A DNA stretch of 64,000 bases. Source: Patagioenas fasciata (taxonomy: Eukaryota; Chordata; Aves; Columbiformes; Columbidae). The position numbers and the translations under genes are program-made. A model generated the notes under the pieces. That model saw only the letters and a list, made by a program, of their open reading frames with translations, ran no database searches and was not told the origin of the DNA. Positions 48,173 to 61,902 of this stretch are shown piece by piece. Numbering within the stretch: the first letter of the stretch is position 1; the number at the start of each line of letters is the position of its first letter. Where the stretch lies: NCBI RefSeq assembly GCF_037038585.1, contig NC_092520.1:118465001-118529000 (forward strand), given 5' to 3'.

Positions 48173-51100
48173 AAATCACAACTCACAATTAGTCATGCTT
48201 CTGATGCACATGCAGGCCATAAATACCTGATGTAAACTTTGAAAGCCTCCAGTACCACCAGTGCCTCCATACCAGAGCTGCAGAGTACACTCCATCTCTG
48301 AGTGAGATGCTTATCAAGGAACTGCCTGACACTTGTCAGTGGGAAATTAATTTAGATACATCACCATGCTTGAAATATTTCGTAATTGCCTGCCTGCTTC
48401 ACTAGATTTTTTCAAAGGCCTGACCTTGGGAAATTAATTTCCAGGTGGGTTCACATACCAGTCTCCCCATTTATGTTTAGGAGTCCAAGCTCAGAGCCTG
48501 GATGCACATCCACGCTGCTGAGAGTACCACCTACTTACATTTTTCATTTGTGAGGCTAGTCTCACTGCCTCACTTGTCCAGGTGTAGGGACAAATCCCTT
48601 GAGAGGTCTATTCAAAGCATCTAGTTCAGGGTTTTTTCTGAATCTCTCACTAACAGATAATACCTTCACACAGAAACCCTATAGCTGTCAGCAACCTAAT
48701 GTCAGTACTTAAATGAGGTATCTACTATAGCCCATATAAACAGTTCCTCTCTTCCCATCCCAGGCATAGTCCCTCTCTGTTTCTCCTCCCTGTTCCCAAA
48801 GAAGAGGATGATGCAGCAAGTCCATACTGGGCACAACCCTGTGTCCACACCAGCCTTTCAGCTCAGACCGGAAGTGTGCTTGTCACATGAAACTGATGAC
48901 CATCAGGCACCGCTGGAAACTGTGTACCGGGAGCTGACCTGGTGCACACCAATCAGTAGTGGGAGTTCAGTCCCCAGGACCTGACTAGATATAGATCAAA
49001 GTAAATTCCCCAAAATGTAGACAGCATGAGTGTTGGGTCCTCAGCACCATTTTGCCCTAAAGATCAGCTCCTGGGACACTTGCTGTTGTAGGTATAGTCA
49101 GAATACACTCCCTGTTGTGCTTGTACAGCTACCTCTGTCATGTTCTTGTCAGCAGAGAGGGATGTGGTGGTTCCCCAGAGTTTCTATATGAAGTCCTGTA
49201 TAGTGGATCTCTTACTGCTTAGAAAACTGCAGGAATTTATTTGTTTGCTCAGGCATTGTGCCCTCTGCAACTGTTCTTGCCATGCCTTTTGGTGAATACA
49301 ATGAGAAATGATGACTCCTACTAAGGGCAAGTGAAGACACTCAGTAGCAGTATGTTGTATAAAAACTAACTAGTTTTCCACTATATAAAGTATACAGATA
49401 ATGCCTGTCAGGAGTAAAGTTTCCTTACACCAAAGAAAAGTGCAGTGTAACTTTGAACTCCTTAAAAGTGAGTAATTAAGGCCTCTGGAGAGATACTAGA
49501 CATGGGAACAACTGATTGCTAAGCATTTTAATAATAATTAATTAATTATACATACCCTTTGCCAATGTAACATCCACACTGATGTGGCAGTTGCACTAGT
49601 AATTTCTATTTCTTTGGTAGGATTAAAGTGATGTGACTGTGGAGGAGAGTAAATAAAAGATATTGCAAGGAGATCTACGCCGAACACATGTTTCTTCCAC
49701 TGCTGCCAAATACTTATTATATTGAGGTCTCTTTTTGTGCAGAGAGGAGACAGGATCATCGAGGACATGCAACCTGAGTAGAAACAAGTGAAAATTTGTC
49801 AATAGATTTCCCAACATTGTTATGGATAGAGCTTCAAACCCACATTCAAAAGCCTTCAGCAATTGGAGCAGGTGAAAAGGAACAAGTAAATGAACTGGAG
49901 TATATTCACCAAGTGTTAGATAACTGCTCACAGCACAATAAAGCAGAGATTTCTGGGAGAGTGATGCCGAGTTCAGAGCTCAACTAAAAGAACCAGAGAA
50001 TGAATAGATCTCCAGAGAACTGCAGAAATCCCTCATGGGGTCCTCCAAGGTCTCCTACAGTTATCTATCGTCCTGAATGTATAGAAATCTGCAACAGAAA
50101 CACTAAAACCAGTCTGAATGGAGAATGACTGGAAATGGTTTAGTGTGGGAGCACAAGATGAAAGAAAATGTAGAATGGATATATGGTTTTGGCACCTAGA
50201 CTAGCAGGCCACTGAAGTAATGCCAGATCTGTGTTCAGCTTCTTAATTCTAGAAAACAAAGGAGATCCAAAGCCCTGGGCGGCCAGAATGGGACTGAAGT
50301 CTCCAAACATCCAGAAGAAGTGGCAAAAGAGACAGCAAACGCCAATGATGCTAGAAGTGAAACAGGAAGAAAAAAGAGAGAAAAGAGAGTAACTGTTGAT
50401 GATTCCTAAGATAGAGAACATGACCAAAACCAGAACACAACCACCAGTCTAAAACCCCAAGAGATATAAAGTGGAGTTGCCAGGCAGCACCTGTTGTTCT
50501 GTCTGTCAGGGAATCAGGAATTCAGGAATGCCACCTGGGCTGTGTTGACCCAAGTTCCGGGGCTTGGGAGCTTGTGAGTGTGAAAGCATCAGCCAGCCAG
50601 ACCCTTTCTGATGTGAAACAAAATCACCTGCTCTGCCTATAAGGTCTCACCTTGAGCTCTGCTATCTGGTTGCTGCAAAGCTGCAACAGTATACTGCTTT
50701 AATTAATGGAGAGGTAGAACAAATAGAGCAACATTTGGCACAGAGGTTTTAAAGGGAAGTTTATTCAGGTTCCTGCATCCCACAGAAAGTACTGACTGAA
50801 ATTCGGCAGCAAACAGCTACAGTGAAAGACAAAGTAAACTCAGGCAATTATTTGCCCCTAGCAGCTATATACTGCAAAATTAAAAGGCTGATTAATGAAG
50901 ATGACATTACAATAGGCAGGCCCTACAACTCTTACATAATTCAAAGAGTATGTTGAGACAGAGGTGTTGATAGCTTAAATGCACACTGACACAGAGTGTG
51001 CTAAAGCGATAGCAGAAAGGAGCATTTGTAAATTACGCAAATAAACCATTTCAATGGAGTGGTTCTTCACGAGAGTGGGAAATGCAGAACTGGAACTAGC

Positions 51101-52439
51101 TGGTGAAACATTTGTGTTGAAGGCAGAGGGAACCAGAAGAGTCTTAGCTCAATAACTGAAGGGGCATCAAACCATCAGTGCAGGTTCAGGCAACCAGAGT
51201 CTCCAGGGCCAGGAGTGAGCACTTGTTGCTCAGGGACCTGCAGATGTTGACGTTCGGATTTGGAAGCTTCTCCTGCAAAACTGGCCTCTGTCAGGGACAA
51301 AGAAGGCTACACATAAGAGATGTTACTGGTTCCCACTGCTCTGCTCAGCTCCAGAGAACCTTTTTTAATGCACTTTTCCTTGCTTATGCATTTTCTTCAC
51401 ATTTAACCTTAACAGAGATTTGCTTTGACTTTTGGGAGAAGGAAGTAAGCTCAAGCAGGTGCACGGGGTTTAACTACGACTTCGATATTCTTGGCTATAT
51501 ACGGCTGTGTTAACAAAAAGCAAAGTAGAAAGAAATTGAAAAAAAATGCAGGATAGCAATTGGTTTAGTGCTAGGCCATATGTCCTTAATAGCTATCTTT
51601 TGCAAAACTTACTGGAAGCAATCTGCAGATAAGAGTATTGGACTACTGAGTCTGATATAGTTAAACACGTGAGACCCAACAATGGATACATACATATATT
51701 TTTAATGATTGCAGTCCTTCTGGACTTTTCTCTCATCCAGAAGTAATTCTAAGTTGGTTTTTTTAAAAAAAAAATAAAGGTATTTAAAATTTCTATTAAA
51801 CTTGCCTGTAATGTGGTTCTGAGATGTTTAATTGGTCTGAGATATTCTTGGATATCTGATATAAATAAACCAGTTTAAAAGTTTCTGGTACTGATTCAAA
51901 ACCATGAACCGACAAGGCAGGAAGGATTTTTTTCTAAGGGATTATTTGTTTAAGTCTTTTCTGTCCTTCTGATGAAACTCAATTTCGGTATAGGTTTGTT
52001 TTTCCACAGGTTTCCCCTTATTTGGCCCAATGTCATCCACTACACCTTATTCGCTCCACAGAACTCTCCCATGTTGAATGTGTTTTTACAAAGCTTTCAG
52101 GATTGCACACATTTCCAGCTGTTCATCTGGGAGAAATAAAAGCCCTAGCTAGTCAAACAATAACAAAAGCAATGCAATTAAATTCATGTAAGAGAAGTGT
52201 CAAAAATAAACAAGCAAAACTCCTCTTTTGAGTATCCAGGAAAAGATCTAATGAAATTCCACAGGGATAAGTGGAATTATTCCATATACAGACTCCTTCA
52301 GGAGGCCATAACCTGATCCCAAAATGGTTAAAGTAACTCTTGGTTATTCTGGGCACATGTCACCCTGGTGTAAACAGTCATAATAATGGTGAGCTCAGGA
52401 AATCTGTAGCCATTTTACTAGTGTGGACCTTTCCTCCCA

Positions 52440-52756
52440 ACACACAGTTGATAACAGCCCATGGCAGCAGCAGTGACTGGGTGTGTGGAACCGTCCACAT
52501 GGCTTCCCCACAGTTTTAAACTGGGACATTGTCCTCAGCGCCCAAATGTTCCACGAACATGTCAGAGTTGTGTTTGAGCACACAGTGAACTTCTCTTTGT
52601 TCACTGCTCGCTGCCACCTGCTACCTGAGTTCACTGTGCCCACCCAGGCGGGTTCACTCCAGCACACTTATGTAGGATGTACATTTATCAGCTGTGTAAA
52701 ATATGTAAAATAAAAGCAGTAAAAATCTCCCATCAAAAAAAAAAAAAAAAAAAAAA
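52440..52756 (+). pseudogene. Possible retroposed 3' end with poly(A) tail (or 3' end of an unknown transcript)
   Basis: AATAAA at 52709-52714 is followed 20 nt later by a pure A22 run (52735-52756), the spacing of a cleaved and polyadenylated mRNA copied back into DNA. An open frame of 76 codons ends at 52713, but it matches no family I know. No target-site duplication was found. Chance placement of an A-run is the main alternative. The 5' limit is arbitrary. Confidence 0.3.
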
Positions 52757-55700
52757 GTCCGAGGAACCCCATGCCACTAAACACTAAAGGGAATCAGAAA
52801 GAGGAAATTATGACATAAAATATCAGACTTGTCTGTCTATTTTACCTGAACTGAGTGAAGTATAAAGAGTAAACTGAGAATGTAGCTGATGAAAAGTGAA
52901 GTGGATTTTAAATTAAATGCATAAATGAATCACATTTTAAAATGTAACATTGAAGATATTGGGTAATGAGAAGTAGAACTGCACTCACATTACTTACGTT
53001 TACTTATCTGAATGTTCAGTGTTCAGTTAAAGCTGGTGGTGTGGGCTTCCTCTCCTATACTGTGTAAAGAGGCTGTCACCCCTATGGGAGAATTTGTTCT
53101 GCTTCATTTATCTCACCCATCTCAGCCCCTACTGCATGTCCCAGAGGGATGGCTCACTTTTGCTTTCTGAAAGTTCTCCTTTGCTGACTCCAAAAGGATC
53201 CCCAGCAGCTCTCTCAGAGTCATGCTGAACTCTAAAGCAGGATTCAATGAGTCTCACCCTGCTATGCAATACCGTGGACTCAGAAGTTACTGCCTGCCAT
53301 CTTCATAATTTATTAGGAGCTGCTATAATACAGTTTAATTCTCATAACCATGTGCATAGCTGTGACCCATGCTCTAACAATGATAACAACCGACAGCTTG
53401 AAAACAAACCGTTTCAGTTGTTATATTAATTGTAAACGTACATATTGCCTTCTTCTGAATCAAATAAGACCACCTCATATACATATTAGTCTATACCCCT
53501 AACTGCTTCTGCATTATTCCTACACAGATTACTATGTGTACACAAGCATATTAGAAAAAAATTATTACATTTGTATAGCTTTAAGTGTCTCTGAATGTGA
53601 ATAATATAGCTTGCACAGTGTGGGCTAGTAGATGATAATTTGAGGATTTCTAAAACGGTAAGAAATTTATCTTGTGTTTTTATATAACAGCTGTTTCACT
53701 ATCTAGGTGGCTTTACCAACTAGCTTGTACTGCCAGGCATCACTGATCGAATATCAGCTTTACTTATGCCTTCTTTTCTACAGTAATGGTTTACAATGAG
53801 GAAAATATTAAAAGTGCATGGTTCATTTAATCAGCAATTTTGCAAGTGTTTTACTTATGTCAACAAAGAACAAATTGTTTTTAGCGTCTGGTATCTAGAA
53901 TGCAGTATGCAGCATAAATTATTCAAATCAAAGCAACATAAATCTTCGTATAGCAAAGGTGAAGCTGCAGAATTCATCGCCATGTGTTACAGCTTTGGAT
54001 AGGACAATGACCTCTAATCAAAACTCCTCAATACAGTCCTTACACTTAAGATGCCAACTTGCCACTAAGGACCTGATTATCTAGAAATTTATGGGAACCT
54101 GCAATAACTGGTGTTTGCCTCCTGATAATGTTTTCTGACACATATCAGGAGATTCGGCTGATCTGTGTTAGAGATTATTGTACAGAATCCGCAGTTTATA
54201 CAGGCAATGAGTAGACAGAAGGTCCATTTGAGACCTTTAGCTATAGAGAAGCACATAAGGAAAACTGTTTCCATAGAAACATGCCCCACAGCTGTAGTTA
54301 GTATAGGAAAAATAGTTTTATGATTATTTCAATGAAGTTCTACCTTTTGTTTTCAATGCAAGGTGTATACAATAGGTTGTTTCATAGTGTGATCTCAGTG
54401 AAGCTGAGGTCTTACATGTGAAATTCACCCCAAAGTGAAGGACCCTACCTTCCCCTTACGTGTTCCTAAGAGTTTTATTGGATCGTGTCCACAGTGTCCA
54501 CAGCAGAATGATTTTTACATAAAACAGTACTGCTTTTCAGTATTTATTCTCTGTACAATAGATGTTTACTTTAACCTTAACTCACAAAATTCTATATAAG
54601 TGTCTCAGAAATTCTAGATAGAAAGGAAAGGACCAGATAAGTTTCCAACAAACCCAGGAGAAGGATGTCCAGTGATTCCAGGAGGAGATGAGTCAGGCCA
54701 AAGGACAGCTATAGGAAAACAGAGGGTGGGCATGAATAATTTCCTAACAGTTTGGCAACATTTTCTTTCCATTCAGGTCATTTCCAATTCAGATGGAAAA
54801 TTTCTAACCAGTTCCCTGGAAATGACAAAGTTGGTGCATCTCCAAACTAGTCAATTCCAGCCATTTTTAGGAGAGCTTTTGGTCCTGCTTCTTCCCATGG
54901 CTGCAAAGGCACAAGGCAGAATCCGTCTTGTGGGGTAAGAAGGCAGATCTGTACATCCAGTCGAGATTTTTCTCCCTCTCATTTCAAAAGTGTTAACAAG
55001 GCTGCAAATTTCCCTTTCCTGTCTGGCAAAAGCATGGACTTCATTAGCTGCTTCCATGTACATGTGTAATGAACAGAGTAATATGATGCTTGGATTTTTT
55101 CCTAATGATCTTGAAATTAGCACAGTTGAATTGCACCATGTCACACTATGGGCTGGGAAATGCATGACTAGGAGCTGAATTTTGCACATGAGTAAGTGAA
55201 CAGGCCAAATAAACAGGGTTTCAGTACCAAATGTGTTGAGATACATTGTCATGTCAGCTGTGGCACAGGTTTTGTGTGTTTATGATAAGAAGAATGGTTA
55301 TTTTGTTTCCTCTGTCATTTTCAAAAAGGACTGAAATCACAGCCTCCTAGGCAAATTTTGCTTGTGGACTTCATACCCATGCAAAACCAATGCAAGTTGG
55401 ATGTATATCTGTCTCAGTGCCTTTGAAAAGCACATTTTCCAGAAACCACGTTTCCTTCAGTGAAGGAAAACAAATCCAGATAAAAGATATTTAGAAAGTA
55501 ACAAGCAGTAGCTTACAGGGAAGGGGTAAATGTTCCTAAGTTAGATATGATCCCATATACTGCTTAACAGAGCTGTGCTTCAAGGTTCCATCTGCCTGCC
55601 AGTGGTCTCTGTATGACGCTAGGCTTTAAAGTTACATGTTTAGGTTGGTGCTGAAAAGTAGCTGTTATCAGTATCCTTGAATTATTCAGCTCTGCTTCAG

Positions 55701-56751
55701 AAGTAATGTCCTACCATCCACTAACTCAATAAAAATTAGGTTCATAAAATCCCAGGCAACTGATGCAGAAACTGATTTTTGTGGAACCTGTAGCATTGGT
55801 GCCATTTTAGGCAACTAATTCAAAATCTCTCTCCTGGAATTGTAAGGAGAGCCAAGCAGTGGCTTCATATTTGCTAGTTTTACAATATCCCGCAATACCA
55901 CTATAGAAAAAGGGAAAAAAAAAAAAAAAGGTAACATTTTGTACACTATTTTAACAACAACATGCTAAGATCATAACAGTATGAGTTGGTTTGGCTACAG
56001 AGGATTTGAAAAAGTACTTCAATAAAAAATAACTTAATAATCCACAGTTCAGTAAGAAACAACCAAATAATTCACATATACTGGACAAATAAACACTCCC
56101 ACATGCCTCCAAAGCACCTCCAAGGAAAAGTTTCTTTCCAAATCACAGATCACTAGCTTAGTAATTTTCTTTTCAAGTTTGCAATGTGACCCATCCTGGC
56201 TTCCCAACAACTACAGCAAAGCTTCAAGAACATTTAGCGTTTAATTTGTTAATGAGATTTGCATGCACCCTTCCAAAGAAGTATCAAGAAAGTTGGCCTC
56301 ATTGTTCATGATGGCCAGACAAGCGGAAGAATAATTGTGTCATACAAAATCTGTCCATGTTCTCCCCACAGAGACATAATTACATGTTCAAAACTTAGAG
56401 GGGTGGAAGAGCCAGCTCGGGTTCCATCTAAGTCTGAAGGATTAATCTTTATGTCAATTCTAATGGTGCAAAAGATCTGAGTGCAATTTCCTCTTCTGCC
56501 TTGTGGTATACCAGATTGCAGAAGATTGCATGTATTATTTTAAGGTTCTCCAGAGAAAATTTTCCCGGCCTTTCCTACAAGGACGTTCAACTGCAGTACA
56601 GCATTTAAGGGGAAGGGCACTGGAAGAAAAAGAGAAAGTACTTAAGGAGTATAGGAAGCTAGTTTCAGAGCAGGCAGAGATGATAAAATGGGGAGCAAGT
56701 TCACAATGGTATCTGAAGATGACAGGGAAATCTTGACCTGATGAAAGGAAA

Positions 56752-56805
56752 AGGCAAAATTCCCATTGACTCAGTGGAGCCCAGAGTTTACTCCAGTAGG
56801 AAAAA
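56752..56805. mobile_element. Possible relic of an ancient sauropsid repeat
   Basis: CAAAATTCCCATTGACTCAG followed by TGGAGCCCAGAGTTTACTCC resembles the same CAAAACTCCCATTGACTTCA-type repeat family. It is short, so confidence is low. Confidence 0.3.
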
Positions 56806-57271
56806 CGGTCAATAAAAAGCAGGAGTTGGAGATACATCAGCAAGATGAATTGCCACGTTTTTGTACAAACTTGAGTGACACGAGCCAATACTGGTAGACA
56901 TGCAAAAGAAGAAAGCTGCGGTGGAAGGGGTTGATACAAACAACTCTTGCTGCTGGCAGAATCACCGATGACAAAATTTTGATGAAAACTGGAACAGAAA
57001 CAGCTTTGATTTGAGAGACTCTGGGTGTAGGTAATGTATAAGCTTGTCCTCACTGTATGGTAATATTGCAAAGGGACTCAGCCTGATCAGCCACCGATCT
57101 GGGCATGGCTGAAACGTGTTCCATGCAGAGGAGCCAGATCTGCAGCCACAGCTGCTCCAGCTCAAATAGTTCCTCCGTCACAACAAAGATATCTTTGGTT
57201 GCTCATTTTGGGGGGTTTTCATAGAGGGGGGCTTTGCCTCCTTTGTTTTCAGGAAAAGTATGAAATTACTT

Positions 57272-57289
57272 CCCCCCCCCCCCCCCCCC
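57272..57289. repeat. C18 homopolymer
   Basis: Eighteen consecutive C, which can form a G-quadruplex on the other strand. No gene context. Confidence 0.95.
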
Positions 57290-59922
57290 ATATTTTACAA
57301 AGGAAAAAGAAAAGAAGAAGAGGCCCTGTAAATTGAATCAAAAAGCAATGAGTGTTTCTAAAGTTTCTGAAATCAGTTCAAGCACTTAGGCAAAGCTAAC
57401 ATAGCTAGAGGCTTCTCAGAAAGCCACAGCAAAAAGGGACTTTACCCCCCTCAGGCACATGTGACAGTCCCTCACCATGGGGAGAGATGGGAAACGGCCA
57501 ACAAATTTTGCGGTTCTTTCACCAAGCCTTCTACTTGCTTTCTATTTTGACTGTATTGCAGGGGTCCATTTTAATATACTGGTTTTATTGTATTGTTTTG
57601 TTTTTATTTGCAGCACTATCCAGTGCCTGACTAGAGAGGAGAGAGAGACTCGAGAAAGGCAAATCCGTTTTGCATCAATAACAAAACATTGCATTTCTAA
57701 GGGAAGGAAAACTGCTTTATGAAAACAAAGCTGTGCTTGTTTGTCTGTTAGTTCATACAGGACAGTTATCAAGCCAAAGAAGTCCTGGTGATTGTGCTTT
57801 GCCAGCACAGACAGAACAAAAGATTATTAAAAATAATATAAACTGACAACATATGTTACCAGTATTAAAAATGATGCACATTCCTGAGTAGCACAGGGGA
57901 AGTCAGGAGCTGGATTTTATCTTTAAGAAAGTCAGAAAATAAAATAAAACTGTTTAAGTCTTATTACATCTAACAGGGAAGTATTTCTTTCTGTCTGCTT
58001 GGGGAGAAAAGATTTGAACAAAACTCAGTCAATCTTCCCCCACCCCCTACCAAGTAGATCTGGCTTGACACAGGTACTTCTGCAAGTATTTTCCCCACAA
58101 AAAGGTAATGAACCAAAGCCGGGAACAACTAGATGACTATCAAAGTAGCAAGGTCAGACCCACCATCTTCAGACCCAGAAACATTTCATAAGACATTTTA
58201 ATATCAGGTATTAAAAGCTTTTCATGGTGGTGGCATATGGACTTGCAAGCAGAAATTAGGGTACTCTGGTCCAGTCATGAGACAAACAATTGCACAAAAA
58301 GCCACCGCTCCTTCAGAAAGCTCTCCCACTTAGCCTATGACTCTTGTACCACCAAAAGCTGTTTGAAGCAGTTTACTGAGGTCTTTCCTCAAGTCGCCCC
58401 TTAACCTGCACCCACCTGGTCTTTTCCATGGTCTGGAATCTTCAAATGAGCCTGGATTTGCAGTTTCACTCTGCGTCTGAACTTATGGCTCCTGCAAAGC
58501 AAAGAAACTTGTTTGTAATGCTCCCACATTATGTTGGGATGGCGTTTTGTCAACGCATGCAGTGTTATGGAATGGAAAATCCAAATACAGTTTGCAAAGC
58601 CATTGGAGGTTTTCCACAGAGTACTTGCAAGGGCCTCTCCTAATTGAATTTGCCAAAATTCACATGAACTCAGATTTAATCCAATCAGTTCTACATCACA
58701 TGTCTTTCAACATTGACAAAATATTTTTTTCTAATTGTGACTCTCTTATGGAACCAAATGAATCAGAAAGGGGCTTAAATGAAAACCAGTCCAGATTGTT
58801 CTACACTTTAACCTTACATCTGTGCTTAATTAGGATGTTCAATTTCCCTGAACTCCAGTCATAAAATGGAAGTAATCTGTGGCCTGTTTGTCAGTCATTA
58901 TAGGGCAGCAGACCTGCAAATCAAGGCAAGCTCAAACACACAGGATCCTGTTCAACACGACCATTGAAGGAAACATGGGAGATGTTATTGTGCAGCAGGC
59001 TGGAAAGGAATCAGGATAAAAGTTTGCCGAGAAAGATGCGTTTGAATGACCTGTGTGCTGAGAACGTGGCTAAGCCTTGAAAAAAGGGAGCAAATAAATG
59101 TGGAAAACATGTGTGATTATTTAAGGCTCCCCCATTCTGACCACATGGGGCTCTTATGAAGGGCCTGATAATAACTGGTGCTGGACAATATCTTCAGCCA
59201 CGGAGAAGGCAGCAGCCTCCTCTTCACATTAAAACTGCTCTCTTAGGAATGCTAGCACCTTTGGCTGATGTAATCTTTTAGGGTGTCATTTCAAGATGTT
59301 ACAAGGTCTTCAGTGGTCACATCACTCCCCCAGCCCCACTCCCTGGTCCTGGTCTTGGGCACTATGTGGGTCACCCATCCTTCCCTCCCAGAGCAGTCAT
59401 GTGAGGGGCTGTGCTGTAGAGCCGAGCAAGAAAAACTCCCCACAACTCCAGGTGCCCCTTTCCAAAGGCTTTTCTAAGGGCCTGGATCATTTCCCTGACT
59501 CAGTTTTGCAGTCCAATCCCACACACTGTGGCATCAGAAGAAGCTGCAGCAATGGAGGGCTGGGACCTCACCGAAGGGTTTTGGCACTGGCAGTGCTGCT
59601 GCATGGAGCGACACCACTGAACACCTTGTCTCCTCGCAGCCAGCAAAAGTAGCCACAATTAACCCACATCCTTAAAAGTGTGAGAAAGGCTTGTCGTCTA
59701 GAGTTGTTAAATATGCTGTATCTGGGGCTACGTCAAATCACTGGAGGAACAATAAAACCCTACCCCACACACCAAGGTCTGTCATCATTCATTTCAAACA
59801 TGCACTTCAGAGTGTTGCGGTTATGTTGGTTTTTGACATCTTGAGATCTGCATGAGAAATCCCTGTGGACGTGCTGTAAATCCACATCTACAGAAGTAAG
59901 TTTTCATTGCATCAGTGTTATT

Positions 59923-59953
59923 AAATATATATATACATTTATATATATATTAT
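59923..59953. repeat. (AT)n microsatellite
   Basis: Imperfect ATAT run with one CATTT interruption. Confidence 0.9.
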
Positions 59954-61853
59954 TTGGTGATACTGAATGAACAATTGGCCTTTAACTCCTCCTAGACTAT
60001 TAGGTCGTACTATAGGTCAGTGAAAAAGTAATTTTCCCTAGATTTGTAATAAGGTCTGGGATTTGACCTGTGACCCCAATGTCACAAGGTATTCATTATC
60101 TCCACACAGATGATATACAGGCAAAGAAACATACATTTTTTATAGAACTGGAAGAATTATATTTGATGGATACATTTTATTAGATGGATTTTATTACCTG
60201 GATAAACTCAATTAGCATATGTCATTAATTTTGAAAATGTAACTTATTTACATTGAGCTTTTTTTCTTGTGGCCATTAGCATTCAGAACATACGAGCTTA
60301 AGCTCAGGGCACAGTTGAATTTTTTGTTGCTGTCCAGTGGCCAAAGAAACAAACAAGGCAAAAAAAATCTTCTAACCAGAACAAAATGTTTATTTTGCAT
60401 GAGTGCAGAATGCTTCATTTAACCTGTAATTAAAACTTTTTCCCTGATTCTTAAGCTGTTTTTTTCTTTCATTCTTAAAAAAAATATTAACTAACATTCA
60501 AAATATAATTTCCTAATAGTAAGCTAAAATGTTTTGCTTCCAAAGGAATATAAACTAGCACTTTATCTTTGTGGGGTGCTGAGTGTCTTAACTTAGTAAA
60601 TATCTTCTGTCTCCTGTCTCTGGACTTAGGAAAAAAATTCACCAGTCCATGAAAATGTTCCACTTGCACTGAGTACCTGTATTTGCAGGAAAATACTAAT
60701 GACATATAGCAAGCAGAATGTAGAGGACTAAAGGCATAATCGAAAGGTATTTGCATAAAATACACCAGTTTCAAAACATACATGTTGCAGGAGTTTTTGA
60801 GAGGTAAAGAATGAGTCTGTGAACCACATGTCTATACAATATTGTCCCTCAGCTGATTCCCAGGTGCAATTTCTGTCACGGCCATGAAAATCCACCTACT
60901 GTATGGCGGATGCCTCTGTCCCTGGCAAAAAAAAGGCAGCGAGGGGCTATTGGCTGACTGGGTTCATTTCCTAATATTAGGCTTCTTCAAGATGGATGTC
61001 CAGACAAAACTACCCTTTTGGTAGCCAAGGAAGAAAGATAAAGCTCCACTTGAGATGGAGCCACCCCACCCCTCAGGACAGAAGCCAGTGGCATGTGGGG
61101 AGGGTGACACCTGCGGGGTCCTTGCTGCTGTACCTGCTGCAGCGGGAGCCCAGGCAATGTGCCCAGACCAGACATCTCACATGCAGGTGGTACAAATTAG
61201 GTGAGGAGAACCCCATCCACCTGCATGCTGGGAAACATTAGAAATGACCATATTAGCCCAGACCTAAATAACGAGGATGAAGCTCCCTCAAGCTTGCTTC
61301 TCCCGGTTCCCGTAGCCCAGAGCTGCCATGAACAGTGGAGTGGGGAGCCCACCTCACTGTTTACAGGGAAGGCTCCCGGGATATACAAGGTCTGACTATG
61401 GCTATATTGGGAACAAAATGGCATGGACAATGGTATTCTTCCTATCTCACAATGCAGGGCACCTCCTCTGAGGACTTTTCCAGATAACTGTATTTTAGAA
61501 CAGCCATAAGGTTCTACCAGCCACTGACTTGGCTCAGGACTGGAGGTCAGGTGGCAATGAAGCATGAATAACCAGCCCACTGATGCTGAGGATCCAGCCA
61601 CTGGAGCTAGGTCCACTGTCATTGTTAACATGATGAAGCAACTTATATTTTGAGACTGAACTATTTGTGTGTCTGTCCAATGAATTCCAGTTAAAAGACT
61701 AAATCTGCTAGGGGATAAAAATTCATTACAAGTGAGAAGCAATTTACAGTAGAGAATTGACCTATAAAACCAACACATTTCCATCGCACTAATCCAAAAC
61801 ATATTTCAGAAAATAGGTCTGCACTCTGAAATTGGTCTTGTTAAAACAACCGA

Positions 61854-61902
61854 CCTGTTAAAATTACAGGCTTACTGCGGCAAGCCTGTATATTTTAACA
61901 GG
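61854..61902. repeat. Near-perfect hairpin (20-bp stem, one bulge, 8-nt loop)
   Basis: The left arm CCTGTTAAAATTACAGGCTT pairs with AAGCCTGTA-T-ATTTTAACAGG. Eleven plus nine base pairs flank a single bulged T, around loop ACTGCGGC. It could be a remnant of a palindromic transposon end or a transcribed hairpin. Flanks do not extend the stem. No microRNA family is recognised. Confidence 0.85.

Noticed and set aside
52579-52603. Inverted repeat CAGTGAAC/GTTCACTG
   Set aside because: Eight-bp arms are expected by chance in a window of this size.
61197-61802. 201-codon minus-strand open frame
   Set aside because: I see no domain, signal peptide or family match, and no neighbouring exons. Kept only as intergenic sequence.
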